Origin: Bdellovibrionales bacterium
GTDB taxonomy: Bacteria; Bdellovibrionota_C; UBA2361; SZUA-149; JAGRAN01
Direction: 5' to 3'
Length of the DNA stretch: 45,408 nucleotides
Assembly: GCA_020434585.1 (NCBI GenBank)
Contig: JAGRAN010000054.1
Location: 1,867 to 47,274 of the forward strand
Shown: one piece after another, positions 7,760 through 16,322 of the stretch
How positions within the stretch are numbered: position 1 is the stretch's first letter
Layout of the letters: every line of letters begins with the position of its first letter
Notes under the pieces: model-generated
What the model was told of the DNA's origin: nothing
The model's input: the letters and a program-made list of their open reading frames with translations, nothing else
Databases searched by the model: none
Made by a program: the position numbers and the translations under genes

Positions 7760-9970
7760 ATGCCACGCCCAAGTTTGTCGGATGATTTCACTCCGGCAAT
7801 CATCGCTGCCTGGATCGATGATTCGATCAGCGCAGGGAAGATGACAGCCGGAACGGCAAAGGGTTACCGCAGGGGCGGACGACTGCTGCTCGAGCGCAGC
7901 GCGTCGGTCTGCGGCCTTTCGCTGGATGAGACACGAGAGCAGCAGGCACTTGAGAGCCTCCGAGTTAATGGGGTTCAGACTGTTGAGACAGCTGCCACCT
8001 CTGTGACTCAGTACTTCGCTGCAAACGTCGCGCAATGCGTCCAGGAGTTTACTGACCACCTGTATGTAACGCGAGTTGATCGTCGCAAAGCTCAAGAGTT
8101 GATTTCGCAAGTGCGAAACTTCTGCGCCTGGCTTCGGAATAAAGGCTGGAGCACTCTCGACCCGAGCTCGATTGAGAATCCGATCGTCAAGCCGCAGCTC
8201 GTTACGCTGCCGATTGTTCGCATGTGGACCAGTGAGTGGGTTGCCGCCAGCCGGGTAAAACCGCTGACCGCCCAAAACTACCGCAACGCAGCAATGCAGT
8301 TCGTCATGTTCGTCGGCGCGACTTACAAACTCGAAGTCCATATGGTCCGCGACCGCCAAGCACTGGAGCGCATGCTCGAAGCGGTCAAGAACCAGCAGGA
8401 TATCGACGCCCAAGAGCCCGCCACAATAACCGACTGGCTCTGCGGCAGCCGTACTAAGGGCTCGATCGAACAGTATTTGCGCCATCTGCAGCAAACCGGC
8501 ACCACGCCGAAGGATGGCACGGTCATCGTGTCCAACTTGAGGATGTTCGTCGAATGGATGCACTCGGCAGGCTTGACTTCACTTAAGCCGGCAGAGGTCA
8601 AAAGTCCGTTCAAATCTGGATCCGGCATCGCCGTACATCCGATTGTCAGCGCTTGGCTCAACTGCCGGCTTGCCGACGCAAGCCTAAGCGCTGATAGCGC
8701 GAAGAATTATGAGCGCAAGGTTCGTGCACTAATCGACGCACTGGCAGACGAGTATTCGTGCCCGCTCGACACCAAGCATGAAACTGCCATGTTCGAACTG
8801 ATCAGATTGGCCGCTCCCGAACGCTGGGTGCCGCAGCCGGATGCAGAGCAGTCGATCGCGGCGCTGATTTGCCTGGAGGGCGCGGTTTCGATTCCGCGTG
8901 CGCTGCAAAGAATCGCCGACAACGGCGGCAGCTCCCAGGTGATCATGAACCAGATAGCTTCCGCAGTCCGGAAGATGCTTGAGTATCTGCAAGAGCTCGG
9001 TATTCCGATCGTCGAACCCTCGACGGTTGCAACTCCGGCGGTCGCGCAGATACCGGCTGAAGCAGCAGCTGAGCCAGAACCGATGGTTGAACCCGTCGTA
9101 GAACGCTCAGACGCTGGCCAACCGCCAGAAGCAGCACTAGCTGATGAAGCTGAGGCGACAACGCCGGAAGCAGCACCAGCAGCCCGTTCGTCAGACAGTA
9201 AACCACCAAAGGCAAAGACTACGAAGAAAGCCGCAAAAAAGACAGGCCGCACTACGAAGCCTGCAAGCGGTCGACCGAAGACTTCTGAGGTCGTGCGCCT
9301 GGTGGTGCCGCGCCGTGAAATTCTCGCGGACAAATCAATCCCCGAGATAATACTGCGGCGCAACTCTCTGATCGAAAAGCTGATCAGGGACGACGGTCAG
9401 ACCTTCCGTCAAATTCGCGATTGGCGCTACATCGACTTTAAGCCTACAAGCAGGTCACTGGCGATTCGCGATCAAGACGGCGGCTGGCGCGACTGGCAGC
9501 CCGACATGGAAACTATGCCGGCCCTGCTGGCGTACCATCGCAAAGTGTCGGCATCCAGCCTCAGCGAAGTTTGGAAGCTGGACCATGCGCCGCTATTCCT
9601 GAGCGGAGACGGCGGTGAACTGACAGTCGATGACGAGCTTAGACCCAACACGCCAGAGTGGACGACAGTCATGTTGAGAGACACGGCTGTCACCAATTTG
9701 GTCGCGGAAGGCTTAAGCTTTGAAGAGGTTCTTCTTTTGCGCAACGGCAGCGTCGCTTCAATCACGCAGGCGGTCACCACAACCATCAGCGTTTTCGACG
9801 CCGCAGGGAAATCAACGCGCAGTCATACCATCGGCGCCCGAACCACTGAGTCACTTCGCAGCTACATGGAAGCGATTCGAGTAGTCGGACTCGGCGGCCG
9901 CGACGCTTCGGCGCCGCTGCTTGTGTCAGCCGATGGAAGCACACTCACGGCAGACGATGTGCTGCCCTGA
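7760..9970 (+). CDS. Multi-domain degenerate tyrosine-recombinase-like protein
   Basis: I do not recognise this as a named family. Its 736 residues hold three repeats of about 130-140 residues (11-142, 150-285, 292-427). Each begins with a Trp-containing helix and a TA-x-x-Y segment (GTAKGYRR, LTAQNYRN, DSAKNYER). Each ends with an R-x-F/M-x-x-W/Y-L/M helix, a G and a P: VRNFCAWLRNKG, LRMFVEWMHSAG, VRKMLEYLQELG. This pattern is that of the SAM-like core-binding domain of XerC/D-type recombinases. A Pro/Ala/Glu then Lys/Thr/Ala-rich linker follows (428-505; AKTTKKAAKKTGR). Two further repeats (530-626 and 637-736) resemble the first half of a recombinase catalytic domain, each ending DG-x-x-LT-x-DD. 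The catalytic Arg position reads Thr or Ser, and no HxxR box or Tyr follows. It is probably a non-catalytic DNA-binding protein. The start ATG has AAGGAG six bases upstream. Confidence 0.75.
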   Translation: MPRPSLSDDFTPAIIAAWIDDSISAGKMTAGTAKGYRRGGRLLLERSASVCGLSLDETREQQALESLRVNGVQTVETAATSVTQYFAANVAQCVQEFTDHLYVTRVDRRKAQELISQVRNFCAWLRNKGWSTLDPSSIENPIVKPQLVTLPIVRMWTSEWVAASRVKPLTAQNYRNAAMQFVMFVGATYKLEVHMVRDRQALERMLEAVKNQQDIDAQEPATITDWLCGSRTKGSIEQYLRHLQQTGTTPKDGTVIVSNLRMFVEWMHSAGLTSLKPAEVKSPFKSGSGIAVHPIVSAWLNCRLADASLSADSAKNYERKVRALIDALADEYSCPLDTKHETAMFELIRLAAPERWVPQPDAEQSIAALICLEGAVSIPRALQRIADNGGSSQVIMNQIASAVRKMLEYLQELGIPIVEPSTVATPAVAQIPAEAAAEPEPMVEPVVERSDAGQPPEAALADEAEATTPEAAPAARSSDSKPPKAKTTKKAAKKTGRTTKPASGRPKTSEVVRLVVPRREILADKSIPEIILRRNSLIEKLIRDDGQTFRQIRDWRYIDFKPTSRSLAIRDQDGGWRDWQPDMETMPALLAYHRKVSASSLSEVWKLDHAPLFLSGDGGELTVDDELRPNTPEWTTVMLRDTAVTNLVAEGLSFEEVLLLRNGSVASITQAVTTTISVFDAAGKSTRSHTIGARTTESLRSYMEAIRVVGLGGRDASAPLLVSADGSTLTADDVLP

Positions 9971-9976
9971 GCCAAT

Positions 9977-10024
9977 GGTTGTCGGAATCGCTGATTCCCG
10001 TGCTGCTTGCAGCTTCCGACAACC
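9977..10024 (+). terminator. Stable hairpin after the recombinase-like gene
   Basis: Six bases after the stop at 9970 lies a perfect 11-base inverted repeat, GGTTGTCGGAA (9977-9987) and TTCCGACAACC (10014-10024). The 26-base loop pairs internally (GCTG with CAGC). The following AATTT is only a weak U tract, so it may be an imperfect terminator, an mRNA stabiliser or a processing site between the two genes. Confidence 0.55.
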
Positions 10025-10104
10025 AATTTCGCATGAGCTATCCGGACAACTTTATTGCTGGTCGGTCGAACACTCATAGAGAACACCACGACGGGAGGCA
10101 ATCT

Positions 10105-10572
10105 ATGGGAACGGAACCAATCAACTCACTAGCAAATCATACCACGGAATTCGCCGGCGCAGTGCTGGCAGAAGCCAGCGTACCCGGTGCACGCGGAGTC
10201 GGCAGCACGGCGGCCGGCGCAACCGCTTTCTTCGACTCAGTGCAATACTTAAACGCCGTAGACCACGACTTAACCTCAGGCGACGCAAGACTAAGCGGCT
10301 CAATGAAGTGGCTGCTGGCCGAAGCTGGCAAGACATCTGTTCTCGCCGGAATCGGACTCGGTGCGGCCGCCTTAATCGGCGCCCCAATCAGCGTCCCTGC
10401 AGCGATCGGAGTCGCGGGATTAACCGTCGCCGGAGTGGACGCAACTGGGCTTGCCCGCGGCGCATGGGATATGCTCGATCGAGGCGTCCACAGTGTGACT
10501 GACCGTTTCGTCGACTTTTTTGAACCAAGCAACCTGCGCAGCATCAGGAACGGTCTCTTTTCATGGTGGTAG
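10105..10572 (+). CDS. Hydrophobic Gly/Ala-rich protein of unknown function
   Basis: I do not recognise this 155-residue protein. The ATG at 10105 has GGGAGG six bases upstream, a strong ribosome site, so I did not use the more upstream TTG (9979) of the same open frame. Residues 1-75 are polar to moderately hydrophobic and contain Gly/Ala-rich GARGVGSTAAGATAFF. Residues 77-118 form a long stretch of small and hydrophobic residues (AGIGLGAAALIGAP, then PAAIGVAGLTVAGVDATGLA) that could be one or two membrane segments joined at Pro. A tail with Trp, Arg and Phe (DRFVDFFEP, ending LFSWW) closes it. There is no N-terminal signal peptide. Gly/Ala hydrophobic hairpins of this sort occur in secreted toxins and pore-formers, but that is only analogy. 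It lies 134 bases after the recombinase-like gene and 52 before rsgA. Confidence 0.7.
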   Translation: MGTEPINSLANHTTEFAGAVLAEASVPGARGVGSTAAGATAFFDSVQYLNAVDHDLTSGDARLSGSMKWLLAEAGKTSVLAGIGLGAAALIGAPISVPAAIGVAGLTVAGVDATGLARGAWDMLDRGVHSVTDRFVDFFEPSNLRSIRNGLFSWW

Positions 10573-10624
10573 CTACTTGACCACTCGCCCCCCAAACGGG
10601 AGACTCCAGGTACAAGCTTAAACT

Positions 10625-11551
10625 GTGCCTGAACGAGTGAGTGACGAAACCAAAACCGCAAGAGTAGTTGCCGCAAGCAGACGTTACGTACTGCTGCTTC
10701 ACGACGCACATACAGCCGAGTGGGCGAAAACTGCCTCTCGGCATTTAGATCTTTGTGTCGGCGACCTAGTTAGCTACTCATCAAACAACCAAGAGTTAAT
10801 AGTTGATTCCGTTCTGCCTCGCAGCAACTGCCTAAAACGTTCGTATGGTCGCCGCTCGAAGGAACTTGCTGCGAATGTGGACTTGCTTCTGGTAATGACC
10901 GCTCCGCAGCCTCTGTTCAACACAAGCTTTATCGATCGCATCCTTGCCGCCGCCAATACAGAAGCGATTGACGCCGCGCTGGTCGTAAACAAATGCGATT
11001 TAACTCAGGACTTGCAGCAGACGCATAACGCTATTTCCACATATCGAAACATCGCCAGTCAAACCATTGAACTAAGCGCAAAAACAAAAACCAATTTAGG
11101 TGAATTGCAAAACCTCCTAGGCGATCCTCAAATTCGAGTTGCCGTGTTTGCTGGCGTTTCGGGAGTCGGCAAGAGCTCGTTGATCAACTGCTTGATCCCT
11201 GACGCGGCCCAGACTGTTCAAGATGTGAGCTCTCGCACCGGCCAGGGACGCCAGACAACCACCCAAGCGACCGGCTACATCTATCGGCGCGATAACATGG
11301 AAGACCTGTGCTTAATCGATATGCCGGGCATTCAGAATTTCGGGCTCACCCACCTAGAGAAGGCAGCTGTGAAGAATGCCTTCTGTGACTTCACCGCAGT
11401 GGCCCAAAATTGCCAGTTCAGTAACTGCATGCATCTCGAAGAACCTCAATGCGCAGTAAAACAAGCGATTGAGTCAAAGGATATTGCCGAAACTCGATAC
11501 CAGTCGTATTTGGAAATTTTGGACGAGATCGATCGTTTCGTAGAGTATTAG
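10625..11551 (+). CDS. rsgA: Small ribosomal subunit biogenesis GTPase RsgA
   Basis: RsgA is a circularly permuted GTPase that checks late maturation of the 30S subunit and leaves when GTP is hydrolysed. The permuted motif order is visible: G4 NKCD near residue 122, G5 SAK near 150, then the P-loop GVSGVGKSS near 177 and G3 DMPG near 232. The N-terminal OB part is compact (residues 1-75). The C-terminal zinc region has the Cys-x-x-x-x-Cys-x-His pattern (QNCQFSNCMH, then PQCAVKQAI). The start is GTG at 10625-10627 with only a weak ribosome site. It sits 14 bases before the dehydrogenase gene and is probably cotranscribed with it. At 308 residues it is slightly short but complete. Confidence 0.95.
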   Translation: MPERVSDETKTARVVAASRRYVLLLHDAHTAEWAKTASRHLDLCVGDLVSYSSNNQELIVDSVLPRSNCLKRSYGRRSKELAANVDLLLVMTAPQPLFNTSFIDRILAAANTEAIDAALVVNKCDLTQDLQQTHNAISTYRNIASQTIELSAKTKTNLGELQNLLGDPQIRVAVFAGVSGVGKSSLINCLIPDAAQTVQDVSSRTGQGRQTTTQATGYIYRRDNMEDLCLIDMPGIQNFGLTHLEKAAVKNAFCDFTAVAQNCQFSNCMHLEEPQCAVKQAIESKDIAETRYQSYLEILDEIDRFVEY

Positions 11552-11565
11552 CCGGTAAGCCGCAC

Positions 11566-14508
11566 ATGCAGCCTGAGCAAATAAATCCTGACACACTGCA
11601 GATACTGCGCAGTCTTCGTCCGCAGATTGAAGGCGAGCTAAAGCTGAATACGCTGTATCGCATGTTGTATGCCCAGGACGCCTCGATCTATCGGGAAACT
11701 CCTTTGGGCGTCGTCTTTCCCAAAACCAAGGCCGATCTGCGTCGAATCGTGCTTACCGCAGCCGAGCACAATATCCCGCTTATTCCCCGCGGCGGAGGCA
11801 CAAGCTTAGCCGGACAAGTCGTTGGCAAAGGCTTGGTAGTTGATATCGGCCGCCACATGAATCAGATCCTTGAAATCAACCCAGAAGAACATTGGGTGCG
11901 AGTCCAGCCCGGAGTCATCAGGGACGACCTCAATCGAGCTCTCTCAAGTCACGGCTTAATGTTCGCCCCGGAAACATCAACTAGCAGCCGCTGCATGGTC
12001 GGCGGTATGGTTGCAAACAACTCTTGCGGAGCCAACTCAATTCAGTACGGCGATGTGCGCCGACATTTGCTCGAAGGCGAATTTCTGTTTGCTGATGGCA
12101 CGATTGAACGTTTGGGAGCCTGGGAAGGATCTCAGATAGAGGCTGCCCTTTCTCGCGATGATGTTCTCGGAGCAGGCGCAAAAGCAGTAGACACTGCAAT
12201 CAGGAACCATCGAAAGGCCATCGAAGAAAACTATCCTCCACCGAACATTATTCGCCGCAACAACGGATACCCACTCGATATCTTAGCAACTCGAGACCCA
12301 TATACCCCAGGCGGTGCGCCGTACTCGCTCGCTGAATTTATGTGCGGCACAGAGGGGACCCTTGCGATTCTGACTGAAGCCAAGCTTAATATTGTTCCGA
12401 AACCGAAGGCTAAAGCGCTGGTATGCGCCCACTTCACTTCGATAGATGAAGCTCTTCGCGCAACCCAAATTGCAGTCAAACACTCCCCCAGCGCAGTAGA
12501 AATCGTCGACCGCCGCACACTAGAGCTAGCGAAACTCAACCCTGAGCAGGACAAGAACCGATTTTTCCTCGAAGGAGATCCGGCTGCAATTATTGCGATA
12601 CAGTTCGAGGGAGAAACGCGAGAGAGCTGCGTCCAGCAATTGGAGGTCGTAACTGCAGAATTGCGCAGTCAGCAATTCGGCTTTGCGTATCCGCTCATAG
12701 AATCCGGCAAGGAAGAATCCGTCTGGGAGCTTCGGCGAGAAGGGCTTGGAATCGTAATGGGACAGCCGGGCGACATCAAACCTGAAACGTCCATCGAAGA
12801 TGCAGCTGTTGGGGTAGATGTTCTACCGCAGTACATCGGGGAAGTGCTCGATATCCTCGGAAAATACGATACTCAAGCGATGGTCTACGGACACGTATCG
12901 GTCGGGGTGGTTCACTTGCGACCTGAATTGAATCTCAAAGATCCTCGAGACAAGGACAAGTTCCTGCACATAAGTGCTGAAGTACATCAACTTGTTAAAA
13001 AGTATCGCGGCTCGCTTAGCGGAGAGCACGGCGATGGACGAATTAGATCTCCATATTTGAGCGAGTTTCTCGGAGCAGAGCTAATGAACTGCCATGCCGA
13101 GATAAAGCGGGCGTTCGATCCGAGGGGCATACTCAACCCAGGAAAAATCGTAAATCCAATCGCTGTAGATCAGAACTGGCGAGTTGAAACCGGGAGGCCG
13201 ACTCCGGAAGTCCCAACTTATTTTAATTGGTCCAAAACTCAGGGATTAGTCCGAGCAGTCGAAAAGTGCAATGGCGTAGGCGCTTGCCGCAAAACAGCCG
13301 CCAGCGGCGGCACGATGTGCCCGAGCTACATGGCTACGCTGGACGAAAAGGATTCCACACGGGGGCGCGCCAACGTATTTCAGAATTTGTTTTACTCATC
13401 GACGCGCCCAACGGACGCTTTTGGCAGCGAGGAGCTGCATGAAGCGCTCGATCTATGCCTTTCCTGCAAAGGCTGCAAACGCGAGTGCCCATCGAGTGTA
13501 GATATGGCTCGAATGAAAGCGGAGTTCCTTCAGGGCTACTACGAGAAAAAAGGGACTCCGCTATCCGCGCTTTTCTTTGGACATTATCCGCTTTTAGCCA
13601 AACTAGGTTCGTACACCCCGAGTATTTCGAACAGAGCGGCCAAGCTTCCGTTCGCGAGATCAGTTTTACAGCGACTTTTTAAGGTATCTCCACAAAGACA
13701 ACTTCCCCCCTTCGCGAATCGTTCGTTCAGCTCCTGGTTTAACAGCAGGCAGACGAATTCAGCGAACGATCCCGCAAAACGCGTAATGCTATATATCGAT
13801 CCGTTTACGAATTACAGCGAACCTCACTTGGGCCAAGCTGCGGTCAGACTGCTCGAGGCTGCCGGCTATCGTCCTGAATTGCTTCCGATTGACGACGACG
13901 GCAGAACGCTTATTTCAAAAGGCCTGCTTCGCAAAAGCAAAGCGCTGATGGATCGCAATGCCCGTAAGATAGAATCGCTGCTTAGCCAAAACTCCGAATT
14001 ACCCGTAGTCGGAATCGAGCCAAGTGCGCTGCTCACCTTTCGCGATGAAATGCCGGACCTTGTCTCCTCTGCACACCGGACGGCAGCGCAGGCGTTAGCC
14101 AAGAACGCGTTTCTGATTGACGAGTTTGTCGCGCAGAACGCCCCCCGCTTCGAGCCGCTTTTTAAGAAGGCAGGTAAGAATGTCGTGCTGCACGGGCACT
14201 GCCATCAAAAGGCTATTGCCGGCACTTCAGCCACGTGCACTGCATTGCAAACTGCTGGTTATTCGGTAGAAGTGCTCAAGACCGGCTGCTGCGGAATGGC
14301 GGGATCTTTCGGCTACGAGCACGACCATTACGATTTATCGATGCAAATAGCAGAGCTGACGCTCTTCCCGGCGCTCAGAAAACACACAGCAGACGAACTA
14401 ATAGCAGCTCCGGGAACATCCTGTCGGCATCAAATTCGGGACGGTTTAGGGAAAGTTGCGCGCCATCCAGTTGAGCTGATTGCAGACGCTCTGCAATCGG
14501 TCGACTAA
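11566..14508 (+). CDS. FAD-linked oxidase/Fe-S fusion (YdiJ or D-2-hydroxyacid dehydrogenase type)
   Basis: This 980-residue fusion joins a GlcD-like flavoprotein with a GlcF-like Fe-S part. Residues 45-270 form the PCMH-type FAD domain (PRGGGTSLAGQ near 77, GGMVANNSCGANSIQYGD near 146). Residues 280-530 are the FAD-oxidase C-terminal domain, with GHVSVGVVHLRP and SGEHGDGRIRSPYL. A first Cys set is at 568, 574 and 585 (CNGVGAC, MCPSY) and a classic 4Fe-4S motif at 631-641 (CLSCKGCKRECP). CCG-type heterodisulfide-reductase motifs follow near 878 (HGHCHQKA) and 906 (TGCCGMAGS). E. coli YdiJ and bacterial D-2-hydroxyglutarate dehydrogenases share this architecture, oxidising a D-2-hydroxyacid and passing electrons to an acceptor. 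The precise substrate cannot be read from the sequence. Its stop overlaps the convergent apaG stop by four bases. Confidence 0.88.
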   Translation: MQPEQINPDTLQILRSLRPQIEGELKLNTLYRMLYAQDASIYRETPLGVVFPKTKADLRRIVLTAAEHNIPLIPRGGGTSLAGQVVGKGLVVDIGRHMNQILEINPEEHWVRVQPGVIRDDLNRALSSHGLMFAPETSTSSRCMVGGMVANNSCGANSIQYGDVRRHLLEGEFLFADGTIERLGAWEGSQIEAALSRDDVLGAGAKAVDTAIRNHRKAIEENYPPPNIIRRNNGYPLDILATRDPYTPGGAPYSLAEFMCGTEGTLAILTEAKLNIVPKPKAKALVCAHFTSIDEALRATQIAVKHSPSAVEIVDRRTLELAKLNPEQDKNRFFLEGDPAAIIAIQFEGETRESCVQQLEVVTAELRSQQFGFAYPLIESGKEESVWELRREGLGIVMGQPGDIKPETSIEDAAVGVDVLPQYIGEVLDILGKYDTQAMVYGHVSVGVVHLRPELNLKDPRDKDKFLHISAEVHQLVKKYRGSLSGEHGDGRIRSPYLSEFLGAELMNCHAEIKRAFDPRGILNPGKIVNPIAVDQNWRVETGRPTPEVPTYFNWSKTQGLVRAVEKCNGVGACRKTAASGGTMCPSYMATLDEKDSTRGRANVFQNLFYSSTRPTDAFGSEELHEALDLCLSCKGCKRECPSSVDMARMKAEFLQGYYEKKGTPLSALFFGHYPLLAKLGSYTPSISNRAAKLPFARSVLQRLFKVSPQRQLPPFANRSFSSWFNSRQTNSANDPAKRVMLYIDPFTNYSEPHLGQAAVRLLEAAGYRPELLPIDDDGRTLISKGLLRKSKALMDRNARKIESLLSQNSELPVVGIEPSALLTFRDEMPDLVSSAHRTAAQALAKNAFLIDEFVAQNAPRFEPLFKKAGKNVVLHGHCHQKAIAGTSATCTALQTAGYSVEVLKTGCCGMAGSFGYEHDHYDLSMQIAELTLFPALRKHTADELIAAPGTSCRHQIRDGLGKVARHPVELIADALQSVD

Positions 14509-14945
14509 TGAATCATGGTGTTGGAAATTAAATCGAATTCAGGGATTTCCACTTCGAAGATCTCGCCGCCGCTGTCGATCAAGGTGTAACTACCATACAT
14601 TGAACCAACAGGGTCTTTAATCGAGGCGCCGCTTGAGTAATTAAAGTGTTCGCCTGGACCAATTATCGGCTGCTCGCCCACGACCCCCTCACCTTTTACT
14701 TCAGTGAAGTCTTCGCCGCCGGAACAAACCAGCCAATGCCGACCGAGCAGCTGTACTGACTCACTGCCTTGGTTTTCAATCCAAACGGTGTAGGAAAAAC
14801 TGAAAATGGAATTAAACGGATCGGACTGCTCTTCGAGATATTCGGGATAAACGGAGACTTTGATGCCGTTTGTCGTTTCTGAATACGAAGGAATTCGGCG
14901 TTCTTCTTCGCACGTATCTAGCTGCTTGTCTTTTTGTGCAGTCAT
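14505..14945 (-). CDS. apaG: ApaG domain protein
   Basis: ApaG is a small beta-sandwich protein (DUF525, fibronectin-III-like) whose exact role is unsettled; it has been linked to Co2+/Mg2+ homeostasis and diadenosine tetraphosphate levels. The 146 residues contain the family core: IKVSVYPEYLEEQS, FSYTVWIENQGSESVQLLGRHW, GEGVVGEQPIIGPGEHFNYSSG and GSMYGSYTLID-x-GG-x-x-F-x-V-x-IP-x-F. An N-terminal polar stretch of about 25 residues is extra. The gene stands alone, its 3' end overlapping the preceding dehydrogenase stop by four bases on the opposite strand, and it is divergent from the ornithine aminotransferase gene. Confidence 0.92.
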   Translation of the reverse strand: MTAQKDKQLDTCEEERRIPSYSETTNGIKVSVYPEYLEEQSDPFNSIFSFSYTVWIENQGSESVQLLGRHWLVCSGGEDFTEVKGEGVVGEQPIIGPGEHFNYSSGASIKDPVGSMYGSYTLIDSGGEIFEVEIPEFDLISNTMIH

Positions 14946-15101
14946 TTTATCAGCTATAACTCGCCTTAAAGCTGTGCCCTGACATCAGAAATGTACGCTC
15001 CAGCCCCCAATCTGGCAACAAAATAATCGGGGACGTACTATTGGCGCCTTGACCACCCACATGCCATCCGATACCTGTGCGTCATCGCAGAAGGAGGAAG
15101 T

Positions 15102-16316
15102 ATGCTCAGCAGCCAGGACTCAATCGACCTTGAAGACACGTTTGGTGCGCGTAATTACAAACCGCTGCCAGTCGTCTTATCACGCGGCGAGGGCATTCAT
15201 GTCTGGGATCCGGAAGGTAATCACTACCTGGATTTTTTATCAGCATACTCCGCGGTCAATCAGGGCCATTGTCACCCGAAGATCATCAAAGCGCTTTGTG
15301 AGCAGGCTGAAAAACTCACTCTGACCTCGAGAGCCTTTCATAACGACGTTTTGGGAGAATACGCTAAATATATCTGTGAATACTTTGGCTACGACCGTGT
15401 TCTGCCAATGAATACTGGTGTTGAAGGCGGAGAAACTGCAGTCAAACTATGCCGACGCTGGGGTTACGACAAGAAGAAGATTCCGGACGGAAGTGCAAAA
15501 GTCGTTTTTGCTAAAGGCAATTTTTGGGGTCGCACTTTGGCGGCAATTTCGTCCTCTACAGATCCAACATGTCGAGCGCGATTCGGGCCATACATGCCTG
15601 GGTTTGAACTCATCCCCTACAACGATGCCGCCGCCCTCGACAACGCGCTTCAGGACAAGCATGTCGCCGGATTTATGGTTGAACCGATTCAGGGCGAAGC
15701 TGGCGTAAAAGTTCCGGATGACGGGTACCTTAAGGCTGTGCGAGACCTCTGCAGTAAACACAACGTCCTATTCATTGCAGACGAAGTCCAGACGGGCTTG
15801 GGCCGAACCGGCAAACGGCTGGCTTGCGATCACGAGGGAGTGCGGCCGGACATTCTAATTTTAGGCAAGGCACTCTCGGGTGGAGTTCTTCCGGTATCCG
15901 CAGTGCTCGCAGACGACGATATCATGCTAAATATTAGTCCCGGCGAACATGGCTCAACTTACGGCGGAAACCCGCTCGCATGCAGAGTAGCTATCGCAGC
16001 ACTTGAAGTCCTGGAAGACGAAAAGCTCGCCGACAATGCGTTGAAGCTGGGCAGTGTCTTTCGCGAAGCATTGGCAGAAGTACAAGTTTCCTGGATCAAG
16101 GAAGTTCGCGGGAAGGGACTGCTTAATGCGGTAGAGGTCGAACCAGACGCGGGCGTTTCTGCGTGGGACGTATGCCTTGCGCTAAAAGAAAACGGCCTCC
16201 TCGCAAAACCAACTCACGATACGATTATCAGATTTGCACCGCCTCTAGTGATCAAAGAAGACGAACTGCGGCAAGGTCTAGATATCATTAAGGCGACGTT
16301 TCGCAAGTTCGCGTGA
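15102..16316 (+). CDS. rocD: Ornithine aminotransferase
   Basis: This PLP enzyme transfers the delta-amino group of ornithine to 2-oxoglutarate, giving glutamate semialdehyde, and so links arginine and proline metabolism. The OAT hallmark [20 protein letters not shown] is nearly exact near residue 106 (it usually reads NTGVEA). The protein also has [29 protein letters not shown] (Asp of the cofactor site) and the PLP Lys256 in [21 protein letters not shown] near 288 is typical. At 404 residues it is full length. The ATG has a strong AAGGAGG four bases upstream. It converges on the next aminotransferase gene with six bases between stops. Acetylornithine aminotransferases lack the NTGVE signature, so I prefer OAT. 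Confidence 0.93.
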   Translation: MLSSQDSIDLEDTFGARNYKPLPVVLSRGEGIHVWDPEGNHYLDFLSAYSAVNQGHCHPKIIKALCEQAEKLTLTSRAFHNDVLGEYAKYICEYFGYDRVLPMNTGVEGGETAVKLCRRWGYDKKKIPDGSAKVVFAKGNFWGRTLAAISSSTDPTCRARFGPYMPGFELIPYNDAAALDNALQDKHVAGFMVEPIQGEAGVKVPDDGYLKAVRDLCSKHNVLFIADEVQTGLGRTGKRLACDHEGVRPDILILGKALSGGVLPVSAVLADDDIMLNISPGEHGSTYGGNPLACRVAIAALEVLEDEKLADNALKLGSVFREALAEVQVSWIKEVRGKGLLNAVEVEPDAGVSAWDVCLALKENGLLAKPTHDTIIRFAPPLVIKEDELRQGLDIIKATFRKFA

Positions 16317-16322
16317 GGCTCG

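Noticed and set aside
7634..8563. 309-codon open frame on the minus strand
   Set aside because: It is antisense to the clear coding frame of the recombinase-like gene, has no ribosome site that I see and no recognisable motif; it is a shadow frame.
8707..9363. 218-codon minus-strand Ser/Ala-rich frame
   Set aside because: It mirrors the Ala/Pro-rich linker region of the plus-strand gene and has no independent support.
9979..10104. Longer N-terminus of the 155-residue protein starting at TTG 9979
   Set aside because: The added residues overlap the strong hairpin, have no ribosome site, and do not look like coding sequence; ATG 10105 has a strong GGGAGG.
7760..10572. Integrated prophage or integron
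   Set aside because: Only recombinase-like domains with lost catalytic residues are present; no att repeats, phage structural genes or cassette array were seen.
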